Positions 35,330 to 41,388 of a stretch of 64,000 bases of DNA are shown one piece after another (position 1 is the stretch's first letter; the number at the start of each line of letters is the position of its first letter). Origin of the DNA: Alphaproteobacteria bacterium (lineage in GTDB: Bacteria > Pseudomonadota > Alphaproteobacteria > Rs-D84); assembly GCA_017403085.1 (NCBI GenBank), contig JAFQOQ010000025.1, forward strand, positions 1 to 64,000, given 5' to 3'. Position numbers and translations under genes: made by a program. Under the pieces are notes generated by a model that was not told the DNA's origin, did not search any database, and saw nothing but the letters and a program-made list of their open reading frames with translations.

Positions 35330-35848
35330 TTAAAAACGTACGTTAATCAAAGAAAAATTATCAATCGCGGTGGTGGTGGTGGTTGTACTGTCTATGAATT
35401 TCGCAGATTGCATTTCTGATTCATATAATGCCGCCAACATGCGAAATACGCCCTGGTCACCAATTAGCGGGATACAGAATTCCATCGCCAGTTTTGTTGC
35501 GGCCAACGAGACAAAATAACTGGGGAATTTTTCAGGCGCCACGCGCACAACAGATAATATTTTCATATTTTCTGATGGTGCATGGATTAAATTACCTACG
35601 ATCTGCCCAGAACATTTAATTACACGCAAAACATCGCTGGGAATTACAAAATCACCATCGGTCGTTTTGTTTAAATCATATGTCTTGGTTGCAAAACGCC
35701 ATGGATGTGATGCCAATAAACTGTCTATGACCGGGTCAAATAATGTGCGCGATAATTGCGCAGATGCACTGTCATCTGTTAAAGATTGTATCGGTGCTTC
35801 GCCCAATTTTAGCAAAGCCATCGAACATAAATCTATTTTTGTAAGCAC
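35330..35848 (-). CDS. Tail tubular protein A (T7 gp11-like adaptor)
   Basis: The protein has 172 residues. CSMALLKLGEAPIQSLTDDSASAQLSRTLFDPVIDSLLASHPWRFA is a hallmark of the gp11-like portal-tail adaptor. It lies immediately before the nozzle gene, as in T7. Confidence 0.87.
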   Translation of the reverse strand: MLTKIDLCSMALLKLGEAPIQSLTDDSASAQLSRTLFDPVIDSLLASHPWRFATKTYDLNKTTDGDFVIPSDVLRVIKCSGQIVGNLIHAPSENMKILSVVRVAPEKFPSYFVSLAATKLAMEFCIPLIGDQGVFRMLAALYESEMQSAKFIDSTTTTTTAIDNFSLINVRF

Positions 35849-35923
35849 TGTTGCCCCCTTGTTCTATTATAAAAAATAGGCTGGCACTTAAATGTGCCAA
35901 CCCAATCCAGAAAATATACTATG

Positions 35924-36154
35924 TTATGCCAATGCAACCGTTGTCACATTTAATTCTGTGATGTTGATTTGCTTTATAGCAGTGCTATCAGAAGCATTGA
36001 TGATGACAATGTCGCCAATGTTCATCAATGTTTTTACACTGTTAAAATAACCATTCGCAGCAATTGTGCTTAATGTTTCTGGCGCACTGTAATGCCACAA
36101 TGTGAATCCATTTGCATACGCAATGACAGATAAATTTTTATTCTGAAAAGCCAT
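35924..36154 (-). CDS. Small virion protein downstream of capsid (possible decoration protein)
   Basis: The protein has 76 residues with beta-rich sequence (NGFTLWHYSAPETLSTI, NIGDIVIIN). Small proteins of this kind sit directly after the capsid gene in many podoviruses. A decoration or head-stabilising role is inferred from position only. Confidence 0.55.
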   Translation of the reverse strand: MAFQNKNLSVIAYANGFTLWHYSAPETLSTIAANGYFNSVKTLMNIGDIVIINASDSTAIKQINITELNVTTVALA

Positions 36155-36189
36155 CTGTTTATTCCTTTTGGTTTATGTTAATTGTGACC

Positions 36190-37011
36190 CTAGGCTGCGT
36201 CAGCGCATTTAACGCGAACAATACCATCACCGTCAATCAGAACAGCGCCCTGGGACATGCTGTTGCTGATAAAGTGTGCAGCGCGTTCGCCGTGCCATGA
36301 AATATCTGTTTTAACTTCTTGACCACATGCATGACCAATGCTGGATGCGTGATAGATAAAGCAGTCGCGATTTGATTCTGACAGTGGCAAACCATTGCAC
36401 AATACCCACGTAATACCCAACCATTTGCGGGCCTCGCAGCCATTTAACAGTGGTGTTGTATTGCCAACGTAATCCGCAGATACGAATTCATCCATGGACA
36501 ATAATTCATTCCACTGATGTACGCCAACAACGGCAAAACGACGGCCATCATCTGGGACATCGTTCGAATTCAAGATTTCAACCGCAGACAAAACCAAATC
36601 TTTGGTCAGGCCAGTTGAATAATCGCCAACGTTCGCTGTTGCGGAATTCATCGCAGAAATGATTAATTCATCTGTTTTGCGACCTAATGCATATGCACCC
36701 GCAGATGCAACAACACGACGTTCGTCGATATTTGTCTTTAATTCATCCAAACTATCAACCCAATCACCGGCATAGTAATCCTGCAACATGCATTCAACCG
36801 GTTCATGATTCAAATTCATCACAGGGACAATACCGTGACGTGATTTTGTGCTGGCGGTGCCTTTGCCAACCTTTTGAAAAGTAGTAGATGCGCCAATTAC
36901 GCCTGTTTTACTGCGAATAGTTGAACGCAATTTTGTTCCCATTTGCTGATAAGCCAAATGGACGTCTGCTTCGAATTGTTTTACAAAAACATTATCGATT
37001 GAAACGGACAT
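36190..37011 (-). CDS. Podovirus major capsid protein
   Basis: The protein has 273 residues. The opening IDNVFVKQFEADVHLAYQQMGTKLRSTIR and the segment DYYAGDWVDSLDELKTNIDERRVVASAGAYALGRKTDELII match capsid proteins of T7-like/alphaproteobacterial podoviruses (HK97 fold). The ORF is intact. The capsid gene is separated from the gene upstream by tandem terminators, so it needs its own promoter. Confidence 0.85.
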   Translation of the reverse strand: MSVSIDNVFVKQFEADVHLAYQQMGTKLRSTIRSKTGVIGASTTFQKVGKGTASTKSRHGIVPVMNLNHEPVECMLQDYYAGDWVDSLDELKTNIDERRVVASAGAYALGRKTDELIISAMNSATANVGDYSTGLTKDLVLSAVEILNSNDVPDDGRRFAVVGVHQWNELLSMDEFVSADYVGNTTPLLNGCEARKWLGITWVLCNGLPLSESNRDCFIYHASSIGHACGQEVKTDISWHGERAAHFISNSMSQGAVLIDGDGIVRVKCADAA

Positions 37012-37148
37012 TATTAAATCCTTTGGTTAAAAATTAATTTAATTGATGATTTATCTTTGTGATGCGGTTGTGCAAATAAATGCGCCACATAACAAAAAAA
37101 ATAATTCGGGGCCGAATATAAAACGCAACTTGTCCGAATAAAAAATTC

Positions 37149-37213
37149 AGTCAGACTGTGATATCATCTGACTGAAATTTTTAATAAAAACGCCCGCGAA
37201 TAATCGCAGGCGT
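37149..37213 (-). terminator. Tandem terminators between histone-like and capsid genes
   Basis: On the minus strand two hairpins occur: ACGCCTGCG...CGCGGGCGT followed by T's, then TTCAGTCAGA...TCTGACTGAA followed by TTTTTT. A third small stem (CCCCA/TGGGG) is at about 37223-37240. They would isolate capsid transcription from the gene upstream. Confidence 0.75.
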
Positions 37214-37248
37214 AAAAACAAATTACCCCAACACTGTGGGGAATATAA

Positions 37249-37644
37249 TTATTTTTTCTTTGCTACTTTTTTCGCAGGTGCTTTTTTTGCAACTGGCTTT
37301 TTTGCAGCAACTTTTTTAACTGCTACTTTTTTCGCAGGTGCTTTCTTTGCAACTGGTTTTTTTGCAGCAACTTTTTTAACCGCTACTTTCTTTGCAGGTG
37401 CTTTCTTTGCAACTGGTTTTTTTGCAGCAACTTTTTTAACTGCTACTTTCTTTGCAGGTGCTTTCTTTGCAACTGGTTTTTTTGCAGCAACTTTTTTAAC
37501 TGCTACTTTCTTTGCAGGTGCTTTTTTTGCAACTGGTTTTTTTGCAGCCGCTTTCTTTGCAGGTGCAGCTTTCTTTTCAGCTGGTTTCACAACTGCTTTT
37601 TTTGCAGCCGCTTTTTTAGCTGGTTTTAAGAATGTGAATGCCAT
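37249..37644 (-). CDS. Histone-H1-like lysine/alanine repeat protein
   Basis: The protein has 131 residues, almost wholly built from K, A, V and P. A 20-residue unit ([20 protein letters not shown]) is repeated four to five times. Such PAKKA repeats bind DNA as in H1 tails and bacterial AlgP/HctB-like proteins. It is encoded inside the virion cluster between scaffold and capsid genes, so DNA compaction in particles or in the producing cell is an attractive inference. AAGGAGAGAAG precedes the ATG. Confidence 0.8.
   Translation of the reverse strand: MAFTFLKPAKKAAAKKAVVKPAEKKAAPAKKAAAKKPVAKKAPAKKVAVKKVAAKKPVAKKAPAKKVAVKKVAAKKPVAKKAPAKKVAVKKVAAKKPVAKKAPAKKVAVKKVAAKKPVAKKAPAKKVAKKK
37252..37560. 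repeat. 60-bp tandem repeat coding the KKA units
   Basis: Five successive 60-bp blocks are nearly identical, with only synonymous-type T/C changes (such as ctttttt versus ctttctt). Very low divergence suggests recent expansion or gene conversion. Confidence 0.9.
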
Positions 37645-37669
37645 TCTTCTCTCCTTCTTATTTTTGCAT

Positions 37670-37690
37670 AGAACAAATTCGTTTTGTTCT
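37670..37690. promoter_or_regulatory. Inverted repeat upstream of the histone-like gene
   Basis: AGAACAAA-N5-TTTGTTCT, 26 nt before the ATG. A closely similar element (AGAACAAATATGTATGTTCT) is at 40630-40649 before a small HTH gene, making a shared operator likely. Confidence 0.55.
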
Positions 37691-37747
37691 TACTTTATAT
37701 TTTATCGGAAACACAAAAATTAGTAAAGAAGAAAGTGCATTTTTTTA

Positions 37748-38404
37748 TTACGAATATAATTTTTTAAATCCGTTTTCTATTTTTCTGATGTATTCTGCGT
37801 CGTTGTCACGCCAATATTTTGGATCGCGCATCATGCGTCGCAAGTCACTGTCTGATAAATTTTCTGAAATATTTTTATCTGTTTGAACAGTTGGTTCGAT
37901 TGATTGCATCATCTTATAAATGCTTTGGATTCCCTGGGGTGTAGCGCACAGTGCATCAAATGCATCATGTGGTAAAAACTTTTGACCAAACGAATTTATT
38001 GCACGCATTGCATCGTTCATTTTATCTGTTCCACCAAAAAAGTTTTTTAATTCTGTCATTGCAGAAATTTCATCACGCGCACTAAATAAGTCTGATACAA
38101 CTGGTGATAAAAATTCATTTGCAATTTCATAAATTTTTGCAACTTGTGTTTTTGTTAAACCAATTTCATGAAATTTTTTTCTGACATTTTCATCATCAAA
38201 TAATTCATCTGTTGGATATTCAGACGAATCGTCCGGGACACCAATTGCACGATTAAATTTTAAACGCGCGTCATCATCAGATTCAGAATCAGGAACTGAT
38301 ATCATCGAACCAATTTTCTTTTCCAATGCAAGATACGATTTTAATAACGAATCTGAATTTAATGTACCGTCTTGATTTTGAAATTTTTCAGGAATCTTTT
38401 CCAT
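37748..38404 (-). CDS. Podovirus scaffolding protein
   Basis: The protein has 218 residues, acidic and helical. The C-terminal motif MMRDPKYWRDNDAEYIRKIENGFKKLYS is characteristic of T7-type scaffolds, and it contains GQKFLPHDAFDALCATPQGIQSIYKM. It templates capsid assembly. ATG at 38404 follows AAGGGGGGAAAT. The order scaffold then capsid is as in T7, apart from the inserted histone-like gene. Confidence 0.75.
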   Translation of the reverse strand: MEKIPEKFQNQDGTLNSDSLLKSYLALEKKIGSMISVPDSESDDDARLKFNRAIGVPDDSSEYPTDELFDDENVRKKFHEIGLTKTQVAKIYEIANEFLSPVVSDLFSARDEISAMTELKNFFGGTDKMNDAMRAINSFGQKFLPHDAFDALCATPQGIQSIYKMMQSIEPTVQTDKNISENLSDSDLRRMMRDPKYWRDNDAEYIRKIENGFKKLYS

Positions 38405-38597
38405 TATTTCCCCCCTTGTGTTCATTCGAACGACGTAAAAAATATATGCCGCCCAATGTAAAAATTGCCTGTAACATAGTGAATATATCGGAATCGCCAA
38501 CAAGATATGCAGCAATCGCAGATATAATCCCAGCCCCAGATATAATGTATGTGCGATACCCAGACAGATAACCGCCCTTGATTATTTTATTTGCCAT
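38388..38597 (-). CDS. Small membrane protein, holin candidate
   Basis: The protein has 69 residues. Two hydrophobic segments (about 17-33 and 39-54) are followed by a charged tail. Its position between a cell-wall hydrolase and virion genes fits a holin. It overlaps the scaffold start by 17 nt. Confidence 0.6.
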   Translation of the reverse strand: MANKIIKGGYLSGYRTYIISGAGIISAIAAYLVGDSDIFTMLQAIFTLGGIYFLRRSNEHKGGNNGKDS

Positions 38598-38607
38598 GAA
38601 ATTCGCC

Positions 38608-39018
38608 TTATAAATAAAACAAGATGCCATCAATGTCTGCAATATATCCGCGCGATGTCGCCCACGATGGTATTGTGTCGGCATAATGAAAACGCGTGGC
38701 ACCATAACACGTATCTGGCAATACACCCGACAGCATGCGCTGTGCGGTGCGCAGACACATCTGAAATGCACGATTGTTTGCGGGTACCGATAAATATTCA
38801 TGATTGGCAGAATTAACATCGTTGGCATCAAAAATGTTTTTGTCCGAAATAATATCTAAGACACTTAAACCAGATGCACGTGATATATTCGCAATCATTG
38901 ACGCAAACGCTTCGACGGCGGTCAATGACGAACCATGTGTCTGGGCATAGATGATACGAGCGATTTTATATGCCGGCGAAATCGTGGCGTCGGGATTCTT
39001 TATCAGTGTAAGTTGCAT
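38608..39018 (-). CDS. SleB-like cell-wall hydrolase (endolysin candidate)
   Basis: The protein has 136 residues. The region around AQRMLSGVLPDTCYGATRFHYADTIPSWATSRGYIADIDGILFY resembles the Hydrolase_2/SleB domain used as an endolysin in alphaproteobacterial phages and gene-transfer agents. There is no signal peptide, so release would need the neighbouring holin candidate. It is the first gene of the virion cluster on the minus strand. Confidence 0.65.
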   Translation of the reverse strand: MQLTLIKNPDATISPAYKIARIIYAQTHGSSLTAVEAFASMIANISRASGLSVLDIISDKNIFDANDVNSANHEYLSVPANNRAFQMCLRTAQRMLSGVLPDTCYGATRFHYADTIPSWATSRGYIADIDGILFYL

Positions 39019-39051
39019 ATTTGATAACCCTTGTTATAAAAACAAAGCCAC

Positions 39052-39100
39052 GACAAAATGTCGTGGCAATAAAAAAACCGCATCTGAGTGCGGATACTAT
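39052..39100 (-). terminator. Two hairpins separating birA from the virion cluster
   Basis: On the minus strand, CCGCA-CTCAGA-TGCGG followed by TTTTTTT fits the birA terminator. A second stem GCCACGAC-ATTTT-GTCGTGGC follows immediately. Confidence 0.75.
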
Positions 39101-39184
39101 CTGTGCTGTTGATGTGTTTAATTGTATCATAAAATCATAAAAAAGTCAAGAACTTTTTTTCAACTGCGCGGATTTCTGGTGTTT

Positions 39185-39868
39185 TTATGCGGTTATTTCA
39201 TCGCCATACACCAATAAATATTGCGTATCACGACGTAAAATCAATGCACCGTTTTCATTTATACCCACCAATTCAACAATGTCGCCGTGATATTTTACAC
39301 GCTTGTGTAATAGTGCGGCCAGTTCGGTCCAACGCGCACGAACAAGCGAAAAATCAACCCGCCCCCATTTATCCAAATTCTTCATCAGACGATTTAAAAC
39401 TTCTATTTTTGGGACATCAGCCGAATAGACATCTAATTTTGTCGTTTTATACGCATCAACCGTTGGATTTGATTTTATGTTAATGCCAATGCCAACGACC
39501 ACAAATGGGCCGGAATATTCAATCAATATGCCCGCAATCTTTTTACCATCTATCAGAATATCATTTGGCCATTTTATCATCGGACGAACCCCAAAGGACG
39601 CCAACGTTTCTGCAACAGCCACCGCAACGCAATACGACAGGCGCGGATCACGTTCTTCGCAGCGATAAATAAAACTGACGTATAAATTGCCGTGGTGCGA
39701 AACCCATTTACGACGATGCCGACCACGACCGGCAGATTGAGCCTCGGCCAGGATGGCAGTATGATCTGTTGCGCCACCCGATGCAATTAATTCATGTGCA
39801 TAGGTTTGAGTGCTGGGGATTTTATCAAATGATATTAATTTATATTTTGCCAAGACTATACACCCCAT
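39185..39868 (-). CDS. birA: Biotin-protein ligase
   Basis: The protein has 227 residues from ATG 39868; a TTG at 39853 with GGGG upstream is an alternative start. It attaches biotin to carboxylase carrier proteins. The motifs GRGRHRRKWVSHHGNLYVSF and KWPNDILIDGKKIAGILIE are clear. It has no N-terminal HTH, so it is a monofunctional enzyme. It overlaps the upstream winged-helix gene. Confidence 0.93.
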   Translation of the reverse strand: MGCIVLAKYKLISFDKIPSTQTYAHELIASGGATDHTAILAEAQSAGRGRHRRKWVSHHGNLYVSFIYRCEERDPRLSYCVAVAVAETLASFGVRPMIKWPNDILIDGKKIAGILIEYSGPFVVVGIGINIKSNPTVDAYKTTKLDVYSADVPKIEVLNRLMKNLDKWGRVDFSLVRARWTELAALLHKRVKYHGDIVELVGINENGALILRRDTQYLLVYGDEITA

Positions 39869-40271
39869 TGTTTGTTTGAATAAACTGACGTCCATAGACC
39901 TTGCGCAATTGATAAATCGCGGTATCCACGGTGTGTGTTGCCGCATCTGGCGCATAGCCCAATGCGTTTTTTAATTCATTTACAGACATACCGCCCGTCT
40001 TGTATAGCCATACAACAATCTGGGCCTGAAGATGAGGCAAGGATACAGAATGCCCAAAAATAGTATTCAGGATTTTGGTGCTGTCTAATGCGTCCAAGAT
40101 TGCAGATTTTAGACCAATTGGACTGATTGGGGTTGTGATGTTTAATTCATCCAGATTAACATCCATCATCGATGGCGCGTCTAAGACACGGGCATTCAAA
40201 TCGGTTAAGATTTGCCGCCATATAATATCAGATGTATAAACGCGAACACCACTTAACATATCTATTATCAT
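39840..40271 (-). CDS. Winged-helix DNA-binding protein (response-regulator effector-domain type)
   Basis: The protein has about 143 residues. The C-terminal half, LPHLQAQIVVWLYKTGGMSVNELKNALGYA..THTVDTAIYQLRKVYG, followed by a beta hairpin NNGVYSLG, matches the OmpR-type winged helix. The N-terminal part lacks the usual phospho-receiver aspartate motifs that I could identify. The start is uncertain (40271 or 40259). It overlaps birA and is likely co-transcribed. Confidence 0.65.
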   Translation of the reverse strand: MIIDMLSGVRVYTSDIIWRQILTDLNARVLDAPSMMDVNLDELNITTPISPIGLKSAILDALDSTKILNTIFGHSVSLPHLQAQIVVWLYKTGGMSVNELKNALGYAPDAATHTVDTAIYQLRKVYGRQFIQTNNGVYSLGKI

Positions 40272-40303
40272 AAACACTGAGAAATGAATTGTCCAACAAA
40301 AAA

Positions 40304-40331
40304 CCACAATGAAACACATTGTGATTTTTTG
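40304..40331 (-). terminator. Terminator of the small HTH gene
   Basis: CACAATG-TGTTT-CATTGTG followed by GTTTTTT on the minus strand; the reverse strand also has a T-run. Confidence 0.75.
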
Positions 40332-40357
40332 CTGGGGTAACCGTGACATAGCCAGAT

Positions 40358-40603
40358 TTATTCGCGACCGGTTTCAGGCGGATCAATAAATTTGGTAAAA
40401 TCTTGGATTTTTGCCCCTGTTGAAGACAATATTTTGGATATACTGTTCGTAGATGGCCATCGTGGTTGGCCTTCTTTGGACCAGCGTTTGCTTTTGTTAA
40501 ATGTAGTTGGATCAAGACCGCTACATTTTGCCAGACCAGAACAAGACATACCGTGTTCTGTTGCAAAGCGTTCTATTGCACGCCACACATCTTCATGTGT
40601 CAT
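40358..40603 (-). CDS. Stand-alone HTH domain of an S24-type repressor
   Basis: The protein has 81 residues. CSGLAKCSGLDPTTFNKSKRWSKEGQPRWPSTNSISKILSSTGA is the N-terminal HTH found in alphaproteobacterial S24 (CI/LexA-like) repressors. The C-terminal peptidase and dimerisation domain is missing, so it cannot be inactivated by self-cleavage. An inverted repeat, AGAACA-N8-TGTTCT, lies just upstream and a similar one precedes the histone-like gene of the virion cluster. Confidence 0.78.
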   Translation of the reverse strand: MTHEDVWRAIERFATEHGMSCSGLAKCSGLDPTTFNKSKRWSKEGQPRWPSTNSISKILSSTGAKIQDFTKFIDPPETGRE

Positions 40604-40629
40604 TTTTCTCTCCCTTCTTTACACGGACC

Positions 40630-40649
40630 AGAACAAATATGTATGTTCT
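40630..40649. promoter_or_regulatory. Inverted repeat upstream of the small HTH gene
   Basis: AGAACA-AATATGTA-TGTTCT, 27 nt before the HTH start. It shares AGAACAAAT with the element at 37670-37690. It is a candidate operator for autoregulation. Confidence 0.55.
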
Positions 40650-40740
40650 AGCATACGTTGATTTTATTCCAGATTTCCGCGCTTTTCCATAAGTACCATT
40701 TCCTAGAATTAGGAACAAAAATATTACACAAAAAATTTTT

Positions 40741-40781
40741 TTGACAAAACACTTGACAAATCGATAAATATGTATTACATT
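40741..40781 (+). promoter_or_regulatory. Promoter of the candidate small RNA
   Basis: TTGACA (40741) and a second TTGACA (40753) precede TAAATA and TACATT -10-like boxes. AAAACACTTGACA is also the -35 context of tRNA-Glu (51456-51468). Confidence 0.6.
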
Positions 40782-40782
40782 T

Positions 40783-40976
40783 CGATTCGTCAGAGGGGCA
40801 AGCCTGATGACCAGATGTGAAAACATCTGTGGGGTTCAGAGGTTCAGACTCCCTCCTACATTCTCTCTCCTCTGGACTCTGGACCCCAGAATAAAGTTTA
40901 GAGTGCCCAATTTCTTTTTCTCCTTTCCTTCCTTTCGGGGCACTCGGAAATACCGCCGGCGACGGCGGTGTTTTTC
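40783..40976 (+). ncRNA. Candidate small RNA with pyrimidine-rich loops
   Basis: Between a strong promoter and a terminator lies about 190 nt with no ribosome-binding site or plausible ORF. Stems: CAGATGT/ACATCTG (40812-40829), a long rod GGGGTTCAGAGGTTCAGA with TCTGGACTCTGGACCCC (40831-40887), GAGTGCCC/GGGCACTC (40901-40945), then the terminator ACCGCC/GGCGGT plus T's. Two loops are almost pure C/U and contain CUCCCUCCU and CUCCUUUCC, able to pair with Shine-Dalgarno sequences. This is typical of trans-acting riboregulators in alphaproteobacteria. I cannot place it in a known family. Confidence 0.65.
40952..40976 (+). terminator. Terminator of the candidate small RNA
   Basis: ACCGCCGGCGACGGCGGTGTTTTTC. 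A further hairpin, AAATCCCCAATGTTTGGGGATTT, at about 40987-41012 serves both directions. Confidence 0.85.
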
Positions 40977-41010
40977 TTTTATTAAAAAATCCCCAATGTT
41001 TGGGGATTTT

Positions 41011-41319
41011 TTAATTTAATAATTTTGATTTCATTGATTCAAATTCGGCCTTGGTTATAACCTTGTCTTTATACAACTGTGACAGTTTTTCCAATTTATC
41101 CAGATTACTTTGCCCAATGCCACATTCGGGTTCCCATATTAACGACAGGCACAACGCAACAACCCATGTGATGCCTAAAAAGATACCCAGCCAAGATAAA
41201 ATTGTAATTGCCGTTTTGCGACCACCACAGATGCCGCGCGCGCCAGCAATCATGATTGGAATCGATATTACCCCAATAAAGACCATTACTAATGTAAAGA
41301 AAAATAAAAATTCTAGCAT
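41011..41319 (-). CDS. Membrane protein with SHOCT domain
   Basis: The protein has 102 residues. Two TM helices (about 3-25 and 37-62) are followed by a C-terminal SHOCT motif, LEKLSQLYKDKVITKAEFESMKSKLL. SHOCT motifs occur in many small envelope proteins and probably mediate oligomerisation. AAGGGGGG precedes ATG 41319. Confidence 0.8.
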   Translation of the reverse strand: MLEFLFFFTLVMVFIGVISIPIMIAGARGICGGRKTAITILSWLGIFLGITWVVALCLSLIWEPECGIGQSNLDKLEKLSQLYKDKVITKAEFESMKSKLLN

Positions 41320-41388
41320 AAATCCCCCCTTTGACTTAGATAAGCGTATTGTACTATAAAATAGCCACCATTTCAATAGGACGCGTTT

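Noticed and set aside
37252-37560. CRISPR array
   Set aside because: The 60-bp repeats are back-to-back coding units with no unique spacers.
26180-39018. Classic RcGTA-type (HK97-like siphovirus) gene-transfer agent
   Set aside because: The tail and portal proteins are T7-like; there is no long-tail tape measure, GTA protease or GTA hub protein.
37670-40649. LexA box (GTTC-N7-GTTC) at the AGAACA repeats
   Set aside because: The arms are inverted (GAAC...GTTC) with the wrong spacing for the direct-repeat alphaproteobacterial LexA site.
40807-41019. 70-codon plus-strand frame in the small-RNA region
   Set aside because: It crosses both the predicted RNA stems and the terminator, and has no ribosome-binding site.
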